A stretch of 6,305 nt of DNA, taken from the NCBI GenBank assembly GCA_965368175.1, contig CBDULX010000177.1:1-6305 (forward strand), given 5' to 3'. The position numbers and the translations under genes are program-made. The number at the start of each line of letters is the position of its first letter. The first letter of the stretch is position 1. Origin of the DNA: CBDULX01 sp965368175 (GTDB taxonomy: Bacteria > Pseudomonadota > Gammaproteobacteria > SZUA-229). Below the pieces are notes generated by a model. It was given only the letters and a program-made list of their open reading frames with translations, did not search any database and was not told the origin of the DNA. Of the stretch, positions 5,941 to 6,305 are shown piece by piece.

Positions 5941-6171
5941 ATATTTAGCTTTTGTATTAAATTGTATGAATCAGGATTTAATACGACGTAATGAACATTC
6001 TGTCTTAATATGAGCTAGCAGTTACTTATATTCGCTCATAGCCAGAAGCGGTTGTTTGAATATTTGTAATGGTTGTTTAAATTGTATCCAACGCCGATGT
6101 TCATATGGAATACTTCGTAGTTTGACCTTGTTACTTTTTTTGGTTAGTGATGTGTGTATTTGGCATCGGTT
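5941..6171. other. AT-rich non-coding stretch downstream of the MBL gene, short degenerate repeats
   Basis: No gene is supported here and no terminator is recognisable after the MBL stop. TTAAATTGTAT occurs twice in direct orientation (5957-5967 and 6077-6087). GGTTGTTTGAAT near 6050 recurs as GGTTGTTTAAAT at 6071. GTTAC followed by seven T and GG (6130-6143) resembles the GTTACTTCTTTG repeat that begins at 6186, and may be a decayed copy of the same end. The stretch could be debris of inserted repeats. Confidence 0.4.
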
Positions 6172-6305
6172 TCGCCCACTGGCGAGTTACTTCTTTGTCT
6201 TCAGCAAAGCTTCCGCATCCTGCTCACGCTCCTTACCTACGTCCATGTAGGCAACAAAGAAGTAACCAAGAAAATGCCGCCCGTACTTGCGTGTGTAGGC
6301 GACAC
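6172..6305. repeat. Dispersed-type repeat with 13-bp inverted repeats, running to the window edge
   Basis: GTTACTTCTTTGT (6186-6198) is the exact reverse complement of ACAAAGAAGTAAC (6254-6266), 55 bp apart. Between them CCTAC/GTAGG (6236-6240 and 6247-6251) forms a small inner stem. Just outside the left copy TCGCC-CACT-GGCGA (6172-6185) forms another. Sequence of the form TTTCGCCC..GGCGAGTTACTT..TTTG with its inverted partner is familiar to me from intergenic repeats of many gammaproteobacteria. That is recognition from memory, not a search. The right boundary is not visible; the GCCGCCC after the second arm may belong to it. Confidence 0.5.
6187..6303 (-). CDS. Possible C-terminal fragment of a hypothetical protein (or repeat-encoded frame), open at the window edge
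   Basis: A minus-strand frame is open from the window edge to a TAA at 6189-6187 and gives 38 residues, including KYGRHFLGYFFVAYMDVG and ending EALLKTKK. Composition is protein-like: aromatic/hydrophobic, then a charged helical tail. An internal ATG at 6246 could start a 19-residue peptide. I recognise no family. The frame coincides with the 13-bp inverted repeat, whose outer arm includes the stop codon, so it may be a chance frame within a dispersed repeat. No promoter or start can be judged because the upstream part lies outside the window. Confidence 0.25.
   Translation of the reverse strand, partial: VAYTRKYGRHFLGYFFVAYMDVGKEREQDAEALLKTKK

Noticed and set aside
5979..5991. TAATACGAC resembling the start of a T7 RNA polymerase promoter
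   Set aside because: Only the first nine bases match; the essential CTCACTATAG part is missing, so it is chance in AT-rich DNA.
6056..6250. Plus-strand frame of 64 codons near the right edge
   Set aside because: Cys/Ser/Leu-rich composition with no family resemblance and no ribosome-binding site. It spans the AT-rich spacer and the inverted repeat; its right part is the antisense of the minus-strand frame.

Overview
The window reads as chromosomal DNA from a gammaproteobacterium of moderate GC content. The ampD-ampE pair and an E. coli-type Rep helicase are characteristic of that class. I cannot place it at genus level. No rRNA, tRNA, CRISPR array, transposase or phage gene is visible.

Layout. 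Positions 29-2027 (minus strand) hold a tight three-gene operon: ampD (cytosolic 1,6-anhydro-muramyl peptide amidase), ampE (membrane protein) and a histidine-phosphatase-family enzyme, each separated by only 2 bp. A 288-bp intergenic region (2028-2315) divides this operon from a divergent rep helicase gene (2316-4325, plus strand, GTG start). That region has a fair ampD promoter, a weak candidate rep promoter and overlapping small inverted repeats in the presumed rep leader. Downstream of rep, 4346-4466 holds a striking palindromic element: perfect 22-bp inverted arms built on 10-bp units, a central GC-rich hairpin, and a possible 5-bp target duplication. It looks like a small non-autonomous (MITE-like) or dispersed palindromic repeat.

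Positions 4619-5940 (plus strand) hold a two-gene operon with an ATGA overlap: a VanZ-family membrane protein followed by a predicted exported metallo-beta-lactamase-fold protein resembling the C-terminal hydrolase domain of ComEC. A possible sigma-54-type promoter lies just upstream. The last 365 bp contain no confident gene. The left part is AT-rich with degenerate short repeats. The right edge (about 6172-6305) carries a 13-bp inverted repeat of a type familiar from dispersed gammaproteobacterial repeats, and a minus-strand reading frame runs through it and off the window.

Functional picture. ampD/ampE belong to peptidoglycan recycling and beta-lactamase regulation, although no ampR or ampC is in the window. 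Rep is a housekeeping replication and repair helicase. The VanZ/MBL pair is the least characterised part and the best candidate for an undescribed cell-envelope function. The palindromic element separates it from the conserved block and may mark the edge of the more variable DNA.
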